Shown: positions 1-10,800, numbered from the stretch's first letter. The stretch is DNA of 64,000 bases from Ipomoea triloba (GCF_003576645.1 NC_044917.1:14781646-14845645); one strand, 5' to 3'. Made by a program: numbers and translations. Notes: generated by a model from the letters alone, not told the origin.

Positions 1-39
<39 letters not shown>
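1..39. other. Poly-G run at window start
   Basis: The first 39 bases are all G and then change abruptly to ordinary mixed sequence. A homopolymer of G this long is not typical of plant DNA and is a common artefact of sequencing or contig-end assembly. It is treated as artefact rather than as a biological feature. Confidence 0.7.
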
Positions 40-40
<1 letters not shown>

Positions 41-919
41 ACAGGGCGAGAAGCAGCGATTTATCTCGGGCTCAAGATTGTGAGCTCGGCCTGAGCAGGA
101 GGCAGGTGAGGCAGCAGCGAGGAAGGTCAGTGATGGTAGAACTTCGAAGGCGTGATGGACGGAATCACTGATGGGTGAGGCAGAAGGGTTCCGCAAATCG
201 TCCGTTTTTTGTTTCGTTCATGTTTTTTTTTTTGGACCATTGACTTGCGCTTTGTGTGGAAAAGCTCACTTTTGGCCACTTTGTCGCCTCACTGGAAAAG
301 CGCGTTCAGGGGCACGCTTCTCCACGCAGCTGCGCATTGCCCAGGCGATGCGATCCGCTGTTGCTTTTAACAAGTTTGCTGATTACTTATTTCATGTTAT
401 AGTATTCTGTACATCTCTTTACTAGGCTAAATATAGAGGTTTGTAGCTAGAGTTTGCAGCTAATAGTATATTAATATCCCTTCAATTCTCTCAAAATCTG
501 GAAAAACCATTATCCTAAAACATAGAAAATGTTTATAGTCAGGAAGCTTTTATTTTGTCAGTCTTTCTTAAAGACATGCACATTAAAATTTTCACGTCAT
601 CTTATAGCTAAATGCATACACACATTAATCAGGATGGAAAGAACTGCCAACTTAACATGGCACATATCCACCAAGGCAATATCAGGATTCAAACTATTAA
701 CTATCTATACAAGCCATGCTAAGTCAGGCAGTCAGCAAAACCAATTGGGTAATATTTTAAGTACTTAACTAGGCTGCTGCCAGTTTTAGTCATATTTCTG
801 CACAGACCAGTTGGGTAATACTTTCACTCCCCAATTTATTTCTAAGGCCAAAGAATTTCTCTAGAAGCTTTGCACTTTGCATACAAAATATGAATTTTAT
901 TAACAACTTCCAGATGAAA
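40..919. other. No supported gene; possible gene end near 40-146
   Basis: From about 41 an Arg-rich frame on the + strand stays open to a TGA at about 146 and could be the tail of a gene cut off by the window start, but no family was recognised. The remainder to 919 is AT-rich with only short frames. No exon matching the missing part of the rhomboid-like gene on the - strand was found here. Confidence 0.3.
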
Positions 920-1056
920 TTACTCAACAAACGTGCCTTGCTCCCCAATCTTGTTACATTTGGTTAAGTAAATTTTATGCATATATTCATCCTCAACTGG
1001 AAATCTGTCACTTGGTACCAAGCACCCAAGTAGTTTGGCATAAAATGGATTAATAA
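920..1056 (-). CDS. Possible terminal exon of an unrecognised gene
   Basis: On the - strand a frame follows a plausible acceptor (…CTGTTCAG) at 1057 and runs about 45 codons to a TAA at 920-922. It includes a segment reading FPVEDEYMHKIYLTK, which has the look of real protein rather than random AT-rich translation. It lies about 410 bases downstream of the rhomboid-like first exon on the same strand, but its phase (two extra bases before the first full codon) does not continue that exon. No family was recognised and it may be chance. Confidence 0.18.
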
Positions 1057-1467
1057 CTGAACAGGTTTATTCTTGGAATTATTTTGGTTCTCATTCCCAT
1101 ATTAGATATGAAAACATGAGACTGGCCTATGTATTGAAGTATGAGAACATTAAAATTTTAGATCATACATGTTAAATTCAATCCTACTACACAGAAATAA
1201 ACAATGAGATAATAAGAGCGCACAATCTCAATCCCATTTGTGAATTTGATAGCATCAGAATATTAATAATACTAATAAAAAGAGCAAAGACGCAGCAGAG
1301 TAGATCAAAAGAAAACGTTAATCCATCGATTCTAGATGAAATTAAAACCACCCTACGTGTTATCGAAAAGGAAAATCATTAGTCTCTGCTTGAATAATGT
1401 AATTGTATGATCATATAATCCAATTTATGTCCACAGAAAACGTCAAGGTTTGCGAAGGAGGGTGTAC

Positions 1468-1686
1468 CTTAAGGACAAGGTGGGGATTAAACCAGACCTC
1501 ATCAATGTAAGGGATGATATGATCAAGGAAATTGGGCCTCAAGTAAATGATGGTGTTCGCCGCCACAAGCCCCGCCGTGACGGGCGGTTTCCGGTCGAGT
1601 CTGCTGTACTCGGCCACGGCGTGCAGCGCCAGCAGTGGAAGCATGCCACGAGAGACTGAAACCCCCCTTCCCCGTCCTCGATCCAT
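1468..1686 (-). CDS. Rhomboid-like protein, first exon only (RBL14 type)
   Basis: The exon encodes 73 residues from an ATG at 1684-1686 and ends at a clean donor (AAG|GTAC) in phase 0 at 1468. The peptide contains GMLPLLALHAVAEY, KPPVTAGLVAANT and EVWFNPHLVLK, which match what I know of the N-terminus of plant rhomboid-like proteins of the RBL14 group (predicted intramembrane serine-protease fold, mitochondrial in Arabidopsis). Only the start of the first membrane region is encoded here; the Ser/His catalytic segments would lie in later exons. I could not find those exons in 1-1467, so the gene may be truncated, split by a long intron that leaves the window, or a gene fragment. Identification is from memory of the family. 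Confidence 0.6.
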
Positions 1687-1689
1687 CAA

Positions 1690-2000
1690 TTAGCCGATGG
1701 AAAACTCAAATCTATCAGCTATAATTTTCTGATTCTTGACTGCAAATGATATAATAGACGTATGAAATTCAGTGAATTTCAATTAAGGAGTACATATTAT
1801 TTGTTGCCATGTTGAGAAGGGTCTAGAATCTAGATGCTTATTGGGGAAGAAAAGCAAAGGTCAACAGAATCAAGAAAAATCAATTTTTTTTATTGATGGA
1901 TAATCTGTTGTATAATTCTTTACAATGATAAATTTTAACAAAATTTATCTTTTTGGTTCCTAAGATAATTGTAGAATTTATTTTTAGGTCTGGGTCATAC
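1690..2000. other. Intergenic, no feature seen
   Basis: AT-rich sequence between the rhomboid-like exon and the retrotransposon. It would hold the promoter and leader of the rhomboid-like gene, but no distinct motif was picked out. The last five bases (CATAC, 1996-2000) form the left target duplication candidate of the LTR element. Confidence 0.4.
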
Positions 2001-2612
2001 TCTCATGATCTGGACCACCTTGCGATGCCGTTTTTGTGACTAGCTCAGTGACGTCACCAAAAAAGTTATAGAGCACGTGGCTCGTGGTCCGGAGTCCGGA
2101 GATAAGCTAGTAGTTATTATTTTTGTTATTTTTGCTTCCTTTAAATTTGCAATGAATGTGTAGAGAAGGTCATGGATGAAATGAATACAGACTATTAGGG
2201 TCCGTTTACTTTTCTCTGTTTTCTATTCTCTATTCTCTGTTCTCAATTCTCTGTTTTCGAAAACTGAAATTGAAAACTTGTTTACGAATACTTATTTTCG
2301 AAATGTATTCTCCACTTAATAAATTAAAGATGCATTATATACATATACTTATAAGTTATTTTATGACAAAATATTGATTAACTGCAATAATTTAAAACAT
2401 TTTATTTCATTACGAAATATGATTACAAAACATTACAAACAAATTTGAGTACATCATCAATTATTATAATTTGTCCAAAGTGCATTTGCAATGTCTAGTT
2501 GTAGCATTTGGTGTTGTTGACTCATATCTAATTGTATGGTATCATTTCCACCTCCACTACTACTTCCACCATCATCCAATCCTATGTCTTGTGTTGCATA
2601 CATCATACCTAA

Positions 2613-3826
2613 TTAATCATCCCTATCTTCCAACCGTATGAAATTGTGTAATGCACAACATGCAAGAGGGATTTGTCTTTGCCTAATCAATGGGTAACCA
2701 TTAATGGACTTTAGAATTGTAAATCTTGCCTTTAAAAGTCCAAAACACTACTCAATCACATTCCGCAATGATGAGTGTCGATAATTAAATAGGGTTTGCT
2801 TATTTCTTATTCGTCCTTGCCCATGAAAGTCATTCAAGTGATAGGGCTCCCCGCGGTATGGTGCCAAAAAACTCGGTGCATTTGGGTAACCACTATCAAC
2901 AACGTAGTAATAACCTATTCATTTGAAAAAAAAAAAAAAAGAATATATTTAAGAAGTAATAAATTACGCTAAGATAAATAATTGAAATGAATAAGTTATT
3001 TGAATACTTTTACCTTCGGATGGCATAGGAAACTGACTTTCAGGCTTTGAAATTGCATCTAAGAATATGCGAGAATCATTTGCACTTCCTTCCCAACCCG
3101 AATATACGAATGTAAACATCATATCATGCGAGCAAACCGCCATGACATTTTGGGTCACCATTCTACCTTTTCTACCTCGAAATGTGTTTTGCTTTGATGC
3201 AGGTGTCCAAGCTGCAACATGCGTTCCATCTATAGCACCTATACATTTCTATCACCAATATTGTAATATTCTTATTAGATACTTTACATAAATAATTATA
3301 TTAATTTTATTATTCTACAACTACCAACATTACCTCAAAATTGGGATACCATTTGGGATTTCCCAAAATTTATGGTTGCACCGGTCCTTTATTCACGGGC
3401 TTAATGATTTCATTTCCCAATCGTACAAGTGCACGTATGACACGCTTCACACATTTATGCACAGTTCTAGTGGAATGTTGAAACCGCTCGGCAATTATAC
3501 GTTGTGCACTTCTATGCGTTAGAGCTAGGAGACCCATTGCTAATTGTTCCTCCGCTGATATATGCTTTGTATCTTTTAATGCATTCAACCCCTTCAATGT
3601 ATCACATAACTTTTCGAACACACGGGACACCATCATAAAAGATTGATAACACATAGCAACATTTCCATGCAACATTTCTTTGATGTAATCATTACCTGAA
3701 AGGATTGAGGTCCTACAAGGAGTCCTTTCTACATCGTTCAACAATAAGCATGCAGCAATAATGAGAATTACCAGTGCATACTCATCTTTATCACTATCAC
3801 TAGAGCTATTAGAACTACTATAACTC
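2613..3826 (-). pseudogene. Harbinger DDE transposase (DDE_Tnp_4), broken
   Basis: Read on the - strand, the frame gives a helix-turn-helix-like N-terminal part (…QLAMGLLALTHRSAQRII…), then NPKWYPNF, an 85-bp intron (3249-3333), CIGAIDGTHV with the first catalytic Asp, AVCSHDMMFTFVYSGWEGSA, a 99-bp intron (2915-3013), VVDSGYPN with the second Asp, and RNVIE with the third acidic residue. Two stops interrupt it: TAA at 3370-3372 before NPKWYPNF and TAG at 2748-2750 directly after the catalytic Glu. Homology resumes after the second stop (CFGLLKARF, PLACCALHNFI) and ends at TAA 2613-2615. No in-frame ATG was found at the 5' end. All three DDE acids survive, so decay is recent or mild. Confidence 0.88.
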
Positions 3827-4637
3827 AGTCGGCATACTCATCGTACTTTCCTCTTCTCTAGCTTTTCGACGGGTTTCTTTTGAAGAAATACTCATACTAA
3901 CAGTATCCAATGCATTGTAAATCTTTTCCTTCAATCTCTTGGTAGTGCTCTTCCTAGTGCTACCAACAATATCCATCAAATCGTCTAAACTCCTTTTTCC
4001 CTTGGAACCGGTACCACCTTTAGTTGCAGTTGATGATGGCATTGCACAATGCAAGAACTCATCCTCATCAATGCGTTCCTCATCAGAGGTTGGTGGCATT
4101 TGCGAGGAAGAGTTGGCAAGACCTCCATTAGCAACAGATCGGGCAAATACCTCAGCCATTAACTCATCATGTTTGCAACCATTTCGCTTAAAAGTCTTGA
4201 ATAACCTATGCTTCTGTTTCAACCATAAATGTGTATATTATTAAATTATACAAAAGAATGAAATAACTAGGTATCATTATTAAACTAATAGAATAAGAAG
4301 TGGTTTCATACCGCATAGAATTTATTCCATGTATCCTCACATGCCTCCACAGTGTTTGTAGTTGGATTGTATGTTACCCCCGTATGAGAAATCAACTCAG
4401 AAAACATATTGTAGGTCATTTTCAACCTATTATCCTTTCCTTTAAGTTTAATAGGCCCGTAACATGACTTAACAGAGTCTATCATCTCACGATCAATTTC
4501 AGTCATTCAGAGGGCATTAATGAAAGCTTTCCATCCTTACTTTTTTTTACTCTTTCATTTAAAATTCTTAAAAATTCTATAACAGCCATATCGGGCCATT
4601 TTGCGTCGTCATCATTGGATTCTGCGAACTTATTCAT
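3818..4637 (-). pseudogene. Harbinger Myb/SANT-like accessory protein, broken
   Basis: The - strand encodes a Myb/SANT-like (Myb_DNA-bind_3 type) protein that pairs with Harbinger transposase and supplies DNA binding. It starts at an ATG at 4635-4637 (MNKFAESNDDDAKWPDMAV) and runs into a stop near 4505; a second frame continues from 4506 with MTYNMFSELISHTG and TVEACEDTWNKFY, typical of the domain's C-terminal half. A donor at about 4306 (GCG|GTATG) and an acceptor near 4220 lead to a final exon ending at 3818 that is Ser/Lys-rich with a basic stretch. The frame break near 4505 inactivates it. The 3' end lies directly upstream of the transposase frame, with almost no gap. Confidence 0.75.
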
Positions 4638-4639
4638 CT

Positions 4640-6390
4640 AAGAAAAAATAATATGCATTATTATAATCATATTTGCAAAAATAAATATACAGATTACTCC
4701 GTACTAGATTAGGTGAAGATAGTGCATGCTTGGCACAACTAATAGGGGTTAACACCATGCTTGGCACAACTAAAAGTACAGTAACATGCCAACAACAATT
4801 CATAATTGAGTTGCAATAGATATTCATTTCAAGAGTTGGACACAAGAGAGACATTATTATAAGATTACCACAACACATAAGAATCATCAACACTGCTTCA
4901 CAAAACCAAAAGAAACACGCATCATAAATGCTTCACAACACTTCTACAAGAAATAAATAAGCATAAGAGTAATTTAAACTTGCACGAATGGTGAATAAAA
5001 TAAGCCAATTATTGAAAACTTTTGCAGTAGTTTGATTGAATGAGATTATGAAACCATTTCTCTACTAACTTACAACTAAAAGTAAACACTCCGAAAATCT
5101 TTGTTGGAGTATAATTCATACATGTCTGCAGAATCATAATCACACTTCCAAACTAAATGAATAAAACTGGAAGTTACTTAGCAAGTTGAAGGAAAGTTCA
5201 AAAGTAAAAGATGAAAGATCCCTTTTGTCTATGTAATTTTGGAAATTACAAAATGAAAAGTGAAAAAAAAAGTCAAAAAAAATTGTAGAATGATGATTAG
5301 AGTGAAGGTAGCTACTGGGTAGATTAATAATTCTAAATCTTATCTAAAACACAACCATTTGTCTAATATGGAAGAATTAGCACAGATCAGTCCTCCACAG
5401 ACTTTCATCTTTGAGGTGAAAAAAGTGAACAACACCTTCCCACCCAAAAATCTGTTTTACAATACTATACTAACCAATTGCTAGTTCATGAGAAACACAA
5501 CAATGTTCATTTTTCATCAAAGAAATTTTCATAGGAAGAGATTAGGTGCACTGCATACATGCAAATCAATTTCAAAGAGGACATAGATAGGATTCTTAAT
5601 TAGTTTCTACTGCTCCATCTTTTACTTACTGTCTATATAGAAATTAGAAAGGAGTTATGGACTTGTAGATATATAAATTGCAGTTCATAATTTCAGCAGT
5701 TCATAGTTTCAGTAGAAGACATAATCCTAAAATGCAAAGGCTCCAATAGTAATGGCTTACCCTAGAACGAGGTGATGGGCATGATCCAACAGATGACTTT
5801 GGTGACTCCGTCTTTGGAGTGAACTCGCCCACAATAGATAGATCTGACTGGAGTGTCGCCGAGTTTGGTCGCCAACTGGTACAGAGCTCCTCAAGAACCT
5901 GCGAAGAAAGTGAAGAAAGTGAAGCTGTGAAGAAAGTGCCTCGCCCACCCACCCTAGACTCGTCGTCGCTGGAATGAAGAAAGTTCCGCTAGGCTCGTCG
6001 TTGTCAGAGTGAAAAAGGTGAACCTGTGATCCCAGACTACGGAAATCGGACTACTGAAAACAGCCTCTTAAGGGGTATTAAAGTTGTGAAGAAAGTGAAG
6101 AAGTAAAGTGGTGATTGAGGGGACTGTGGTGTGTTTTCAAATCAGAAAGGAAGAAGGTGAAGAAGAATAGGGAGGAAGATAGAAGAAAAGTGATGCTGCT
6201 AGGATTCAATTACTGTAGCTCTTTTTACTGTTCAGCCGTGTGTTTTCAAATCAGAGAATCACTTTTAGGTGTGTTTCTGATTTCTTAATAAATGGAGAAC
6301 TATTCTCACTTTTCAAAATTAGAAAACAAAAAGTAAACGCCTTTCCCAATTTTGGAAAATTTTTGAAAATTTCCTAAAAGTAAATGCACC
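4640..6390. other. Harbinger 5' noncoding part
   Basis: About 1.75 kb between the Myb-like gene and the right terminal repeat. It is mixed AT-rich sequence with several GTGAAGAAAGTGAAG-type direct repeats around 5900-6120 and no long conserved frame. It presumably holds the element's promoter and leader, but no specific signal was identified. Confidence 0.4.
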
Positions 6391-6535
6391 TTTAAGTTTT
6401 CTTCCTCTGTCTACTCTAAATTTCTCTTCCTTTCTTCTACAATCCTCTTATTCTTATGTCATTCTCTTCATTTCTTCTGCAATATTCCTTTATTCCTTTT
6501 TCTTTCTCTGTTTAATTCCGTTGGAATGTTACATT

Positions 6536-6547
6536 TGGTATCAGAGC
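6536..6547 (+). other. Primer binding site (initiator tRNA-Met)
   Basis: TGGTATCAGAGC lies two bases after the 5' LTR end. This is the standard plant LTR-retrotransposon primer site complementary to the 3' end of initiator tRNA-Met, where minus-strand DNA synthesis starts. Confidence 0.9.
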
Positions 6548-6613
6548 TCTAGGCTCGTGCTGGTATGGCGAGCTCCGTGAATCGATGATCGCTTCTAGAG
6601 GCTTGAAGACAAG

Positions 6614-8237
6614 GTGATGGAGTTTGAAGGTCTGATGGAGAACAATACGCAGGAGATGCAACATCTGAGGACTATCATTAATGAGTTGAGAGTGGAACTG
6701 ATTGATCTCCTGAGGTTAAACAAACTACCGCCACCGCCGGTGTTCTTAACAACGCCGGGAGCTTCTTCGGTCCATGGCCGAGGTAATATAGCACCAAATC
6801 CCCCTCCTGTTAGCACTTATGAGGTTGGAGAAAGCAGTAACATACTAGGAAGAAGGCCCCAAAACCCCACCGTGGTTGTTCCTATTAGGGGAGCTAATGA
6901 ACCTCGAAATTTTGATATGAACATAAGCCATGCTGTTAATATGAATGCTCAGAATGAACTCCAACTACAAGCCCAAATTACTAGACCTATAGCTGAATTT
7001 CCACAGTTTGATTATGCTTATCCTAGATTATTAGTTCGAAGATGTGATTTTTTTTTTAATGATTTCCCAGACCCCTATGCATTCTTACTTGGATTACTTG
7101 ACTTTGTATCTGAATGGTAAGGTAGGAATATGACTTGAAGGCTATGTGAGTAACCTAAGGGATGAATTTGTTTGGAGGGATTTTACCCAAGGAATTTACA
7201 GGAGATTTGGTATCGATTCGGTGTCAATAGAAGAGGAGTTCACTGCCTTAAATAGATAGGTAATGTGGATGAGTTTACAGAGAAGTATGAAGAATTAAAG
7301 AGCTTGATGTTGCAGGATCACCCATACCTCACTGCGAATTATTTTCTCAATCACTATATCTGTAGACTCACACAAACCATCAGGTGCTTTGTTAGAGCAT
7401 CCAGACCAACTACTTTGGAGGAGGCTATATGGTTAGCTAAACACTTTGAAGAAGGTATGAAGGCTCCATAGTTTTTCCCTAAGCTTCCATTTCAATAGAG
7501 GAATCAGATTGGGGATCCTAATGACACTCCTAGACTGTTACAACATGGTTAGGAAGGAGGTAGTAATACAGTGAATATGAGGAACTCTGAGATGGATAGA
7601 CTGAAGAATCAAAAACTATGTTTCTATTGTAAGGAAAAGTGGCAGTATGGCCATAAATGTAAGCCAAGACCTACCTTTGCTGCAATAGAAGGGATAGGGA
7701 AGGATAATGAATGGCAAAAACCGAGTGAAGGAGAGCAACAAAAATCTGAAGAGGTTAAAGTATCACTATGTACAATGGTAGGTGGTAAAAGTATGAATAT
7801 CATTAAAATGGTGGGAACAGTTAACAGGAGACAGATTACAATTTTGGTGGATACTGGGAACACCAATAGCTTCGTGGATCTTACTAAGGTAACTGAAGAG
7901 GAAGTTTGAAAGGGCAAAACCATTGAGTGCCACTGTGGCAAATGGTAAAAAATTGACATGTGATACAGTGTGTAAGGATTTTCAGTGGGAGGTTCAAAAT
8001 GAGAGGTTTACCAAAGACTTTAGGTTGCTGAGGTTTGAGGGGTGTGACATGATCTTAGGCATGGACTGGATAGACCAGTTTGCCCCAACTCAAATACACA
8101 ACAGACCACTAAGCATATCCTTCTTTAAAGATGGCATGACAAAAGGAGCCAAGATAAGAGAGGTAACTAAGAAAAAGGTAAAGAAAAAGCAGCAGATTAA
8201 ACACAACAATAAGGTAGCTCCACAAATACTGGTGTAG
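6614..8237 (+). pseudogene. Retrotransposon gag-protease remnants
   Basis: Four + strand frames separated by stops or shifts (6614-7120, 7265-7471, 7571-7909, 7923-8237) are parts of one polyprotein. The first has a coiled N-terminus and proline-rich linker; the second matches a Ty3 gag capsid end (FTEKYEELKSLML, TTLEEAIWLAKHFE). The third has a zinc knuckle CFYCKEKWQYGHKC and then a retropepsin active site ILVDTGNTNSF; the fourth has the flap/second-half signature DMILGMDWIDQFAP. The frame then ends, about 100 bp before the 3' LTR, with no reverse transcriptase. It is unlikely to make a working protein. Confidence 0.85.
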
Positions 8238-8327
8238 TGAGTCAATTTACCAAGGCAGCCATGGGAGGATTATCAACATATGATAAAGTAGTTCTAAATT
8301 TTGATCCTTAGGGACAATGATCAAGTG

Positions 8328-8340
8328 AAGCGGAGGGGAA
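8328..8340 (+). other. Polypurine tract
   Basis: A purine-rich run (AGCGGAGGGGAA) directly abuts the TG that opens the 3' LTR at 8341. Its position fits plus-strand priming in LTR retrotransposons. Confidence 0.8.
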
Positions 8341-8612
8341 TGTCATGATTCGGACCACCTTGCGATGCCGTTTTTTTTACCAGCTTAGTGATGTCACCAA
8401 CAGAGGAGATATCATGTGGCTCGTGGTCCGGAAGATAAGCTAATAGTTATTATTTTTGTTATTTTTGCTTCCTTATGAATCCAGATTATTAAGTTTTCTT
8501 CCTCTGTCTACTCTAAATTTCTCTTCCTTTCTTCTGCAATCCTTTTATTCTTCTGCCATTCTTTTCCTTTCTTCCTTTTTCTTTCTCTTTTTAATTCCGT
8601 TGGGTTGTTACA
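8341..8612 (+). repeat. 3' LTR, uninterrupted
   Basis: It is 272 bp, opens TGTCATGATT and closes TGTTACA. It matches the split 5' LTR. At the site where the 5' LTR holds the Harbinger element this copy reads …ATTATTAAGTTTTC with a single TTA, giving the pre-insertion sequence. It lacks about 35-40 bp found in the 5' copy after GCTTCCT. Confidence 0.9.
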
Positions 8613-8867
8613 CACACTCACTTTTAATTCTAAGTTATTATTGGCATTGCACTTTTTGTCTTTTTACAGTTTACTAATAAAACATTAGGGACGAAATTTA
8701 CAATTTTAGTATAACTCAGGGACGAAAAATGCAACGCAAATGATAATTTAGGGATGAAAAGTGAACCAACACCCATGGACAAAATTTACAATTATTCTAC
8801 GGAGTATAACTTAGAGACGAAAAACGCAATTTTTCTAAATTTTAACTATCATATCAATCAATCAATC
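8613..8867. repeat. Half of a GGGACGAAA-type MITE arm
   Basis: Between 8686 and 8840 three related phrases recur (AGGGACGAAATTTACAATTTTAG, AGGGACGAAAAATGC, TTAGAGACGAAAAACGC) separated by similar spacers. This is the pattern of a decayed repetitive MITE arm. No matching opposite arm was found close by. Confidence 0.35.
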
Positions 8868-9345
8868 AATCAATACTATATAAAAGTAAAATCTTCCTAT
8901 TTCATTTTTCCCGCCCGAACTTTTGTAGTCAATTAATTAAATATTTTATTGATTAAATAATTAATAAAGCTTATTTGGTAAGAAAGTGTAAAATGAAAAT
9001 TAACTAATATCTATTATTTGGTAATATTGTTTCTATATTCACGTATCAATACTATTAATAAAAAATTAATAAAATTTAATTGGTAACAAAATTTTATTTA
9101 CCAAATTATGAGAATAATTAAACCATTATAATTGTGAGAATAATGGAAACAAATTATGCATAATAAATTAAAAAATTCCTTGAATTTTGCATAATTTTAT
9201 AAGAAATAATAATTTATTAATTATTATTTAAATCAATAATAATAATTCAAATACTTATCTATACTACTATTAATAAAAATAAAATCATCTTTTGTGAAAT
9301 TTTCACCCAAACAATAGTAAAGATAAAATGGAAAAAAGAACTTAT
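8868..9345 (+). repeat. Helitron-like dispersed repeat, copy 1
   Basis: The segment contains two TCTATACTA/TCAATACTAT-type starts followed by AAAAGTAAAATC or AAAATAAAATC (about 8870 and 9258). It matches, in reverse, 35140-35550 and 29690-29998; shared phrases include ATACTTATCTATACT, CCAAACAATAGTAAAG and ATTAATAATAT. A TC start with this motif is typical of plant Helitron 5' ends, but the 3' hairpin and CTRR end were not located, so the class is inferred. Confidence 0.5.
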
Positions 9346-10800
9346 ATTACTAATTGATTGAAAATATAAAAAGATTCTTATGAAAAAAAATGAAAATTAG
9401 GCAAATTAAAAAAAGAAAATGATATTACTAATTGACTGAAAATATTTTAAAAAATTTTAAAATCTAATTACACTTCTTTTGTAAAATTATACAAATTTAA
9501 AGTGAATGATTAAAAGTAGAATAAAAAATAAAAATTTGTCGTGGTGAAAAGAGCAAATGGAAATAAAAGCTCTCTAAAAAAGGGGGGGAAAAAAAACAGA
9601 AGAAAGAACTATATGTGGACCCAATTTGTTGACGTCAAGAGACCCCTTTTCCTTCATTCATTGACCGAGAATTTTAATACTTTTATTTTGGCCCACCTTA
9701 TTTCCACGAGTAAATTTTACTGTGCGTAATGCATTATTAAAATTACTCACGTTCTAGACTTATAAAGCATGTGAAAAGATATAAATCATGATAATTTAAT
9801 TTCTTTTTTCAAATATTACCTACTGTATTAGCGAGTTAAATCCGTGCGGATAAACACATTCATATAAATAATAAATTTTATGCATATAAATAGTGAAGTT
9901 AAATTTATTGAATATCGTGTTTATGAATAAAGGGGTGTGGAGTGTACCGAATAAGTCTAGTTATGTTTTACAAATAATGAAAATGTACACACAATTAGTT
10001 AACCTTATGCATATAAATAATAAATCACCAAGTTATTTTCATACTATTTTGTATAATTCAAATAATAAACATTATGTATAAAAATAATGTACCTTATGCA
10101 TAGAAAATAATGTACTCTATACTATACATGGTCCATCTAATAAGCATTGATTTCCACTCTACCATTTCATCCGCTTTTGTTTTTATTTTTATAATTCATG
10201 TTTCTCAATTTTATTATACTATATTTTATATAACTCATAAACTTGATCCTACACTTCTATACACGAAGAATTCAATCCAAACTCAAATTTCTAATGTTTA
10301 TTGCAGAAATTGAATTCTCACCAGTTAATACCTAGTGACACATTTCTTTTTTTTTTTCTCATAGAATGTATTTGTTTATTGATATGAGAAACTTGTAACC
10401 ATTACCAGATGATGTATGTTAGATAAAATACGTATTGTGATTCTAACCGGCAAATATGATTTTTATTTTTGAAAAGAAAAAAACATAAAATGTACTCCGT
10501 ATTTATTTATATTTTTAATTTAAAAATAAAAATAAAAATAAAAGTAAAAGAAGAAGAAAGAAAATCGAGAAGTTAAAGTAATAAATGCAATTTAACTTTT
10601 CCTTTCATAGAGAGTTAGAGACCATCTTTGAATTTCTCCCTCCCCGCTTTAATCAACTACGTACTGCATATCAACGGCTGACATTTGTCCTCATAAAACC
10701 CCAAAATCTTGTTCTTTAATCTCTACCCCCAGGGGCCAGGGCCCGCCTCCTTTACTCGCAGCCTCAAGAGGATCAAGTTTGATCAAAATTTTTGAATTTT
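9346..10800. other. AT-rich intergenic, upstream of the kinesin gene
   Basis: Very AT-rich sequence with many short direct repeats (ATGCATAAAAATAATA-like phrases at 9870-10110). No gene, RNA or element boundary was recognised. 10600-10900 becomes more balanced in composition and probably holds the kinesin promoter and leader. Confidence 0.4.

Larger units (their letters stand above)
2198..6391 (-). mobile_element. PIF/Harbinger DNA transposon, inactive
   Basis: The element is 4194 bp. Its ends are imperfect inverted repeats: GGGTCCGTTTACTTTT at the left and, read inward from the right, AGGTGCATTTACTTTT. A TTA target duplication flanks it (2195-2197 and 6392-6394), as expected for the PIF/Harbinger superfamily. 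It encodes, on the - strand, a Myb/SANT-like protein and a DDE transposase, the usual two-gene set of plant Harbinger elements. Both genes carry stops or frame breaks, so it cannot be autonomous now. The empty site is preserved in the 3' LTR at about 8489-8491, which reads straight through with a single TTA. Confidence 0.9.
2001..6533 (+). repeat. 5' LTR, interrupted
   Basis: LTR sequence lies at 2001-2197 and 6395-6533, separated by the Harbinger element plus its TTA duplication. It matches 8341-8612, for example GGACCACCTTGCGATGCCG, GTGGCTCGTGGTCCGGA and TTTCTTCCTCTGTCTACTC. The left part holds roughly 35-40 bases (near 2143-2182) that are missing from the 3' LTR. It ends …TGTTACA at 6533 directly before the primer site. 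Confidence 0.85.
2001..8612 (+). mobile_element. Ty3-type gag-protease LTR retrotransposon with nested DNA transposon
   Basis: Two LTRs are visible. The 3' LTR is 8341-8612 (272 bp, TGTCATGATT…TGTTACA); the 5' LTR is 2001-6533 and is split by a Harbinger element at 2198-6391. A primer site TGGTATCAGAGC follows the 5' LTR by two bases and a purine tract (AGCGGAGGGGAA) precedes the 3' LTR. Flanking bases CATAC (1996-2000) and CACAC (8613-8617) are a 5-bp target duplication with one mismatch. The internal region is only about 1.8 kb and carries gag, a zinc knuckle and a protease; no reverse transcriptase, RNase H or integrase was seen. That makes it a non-autonomous element of the kind described as TR-GAG, moved by enzymes from a relative. 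The 5' LTR start reads TC instead of TG, a point mutation. Confidence 0.85.

Noticed and set aside
171..425. 84-codon + strand frame near the window start
   Set aside because: No family recognised and no supporting splice or start context; perhaps 3' UTR of a truncated gene.
5701..5952. Frames of 63-83 codons within the Harbinger element
   Set aside because: No similarity to either Harbinger protein; lies in the noncoding part of the element.
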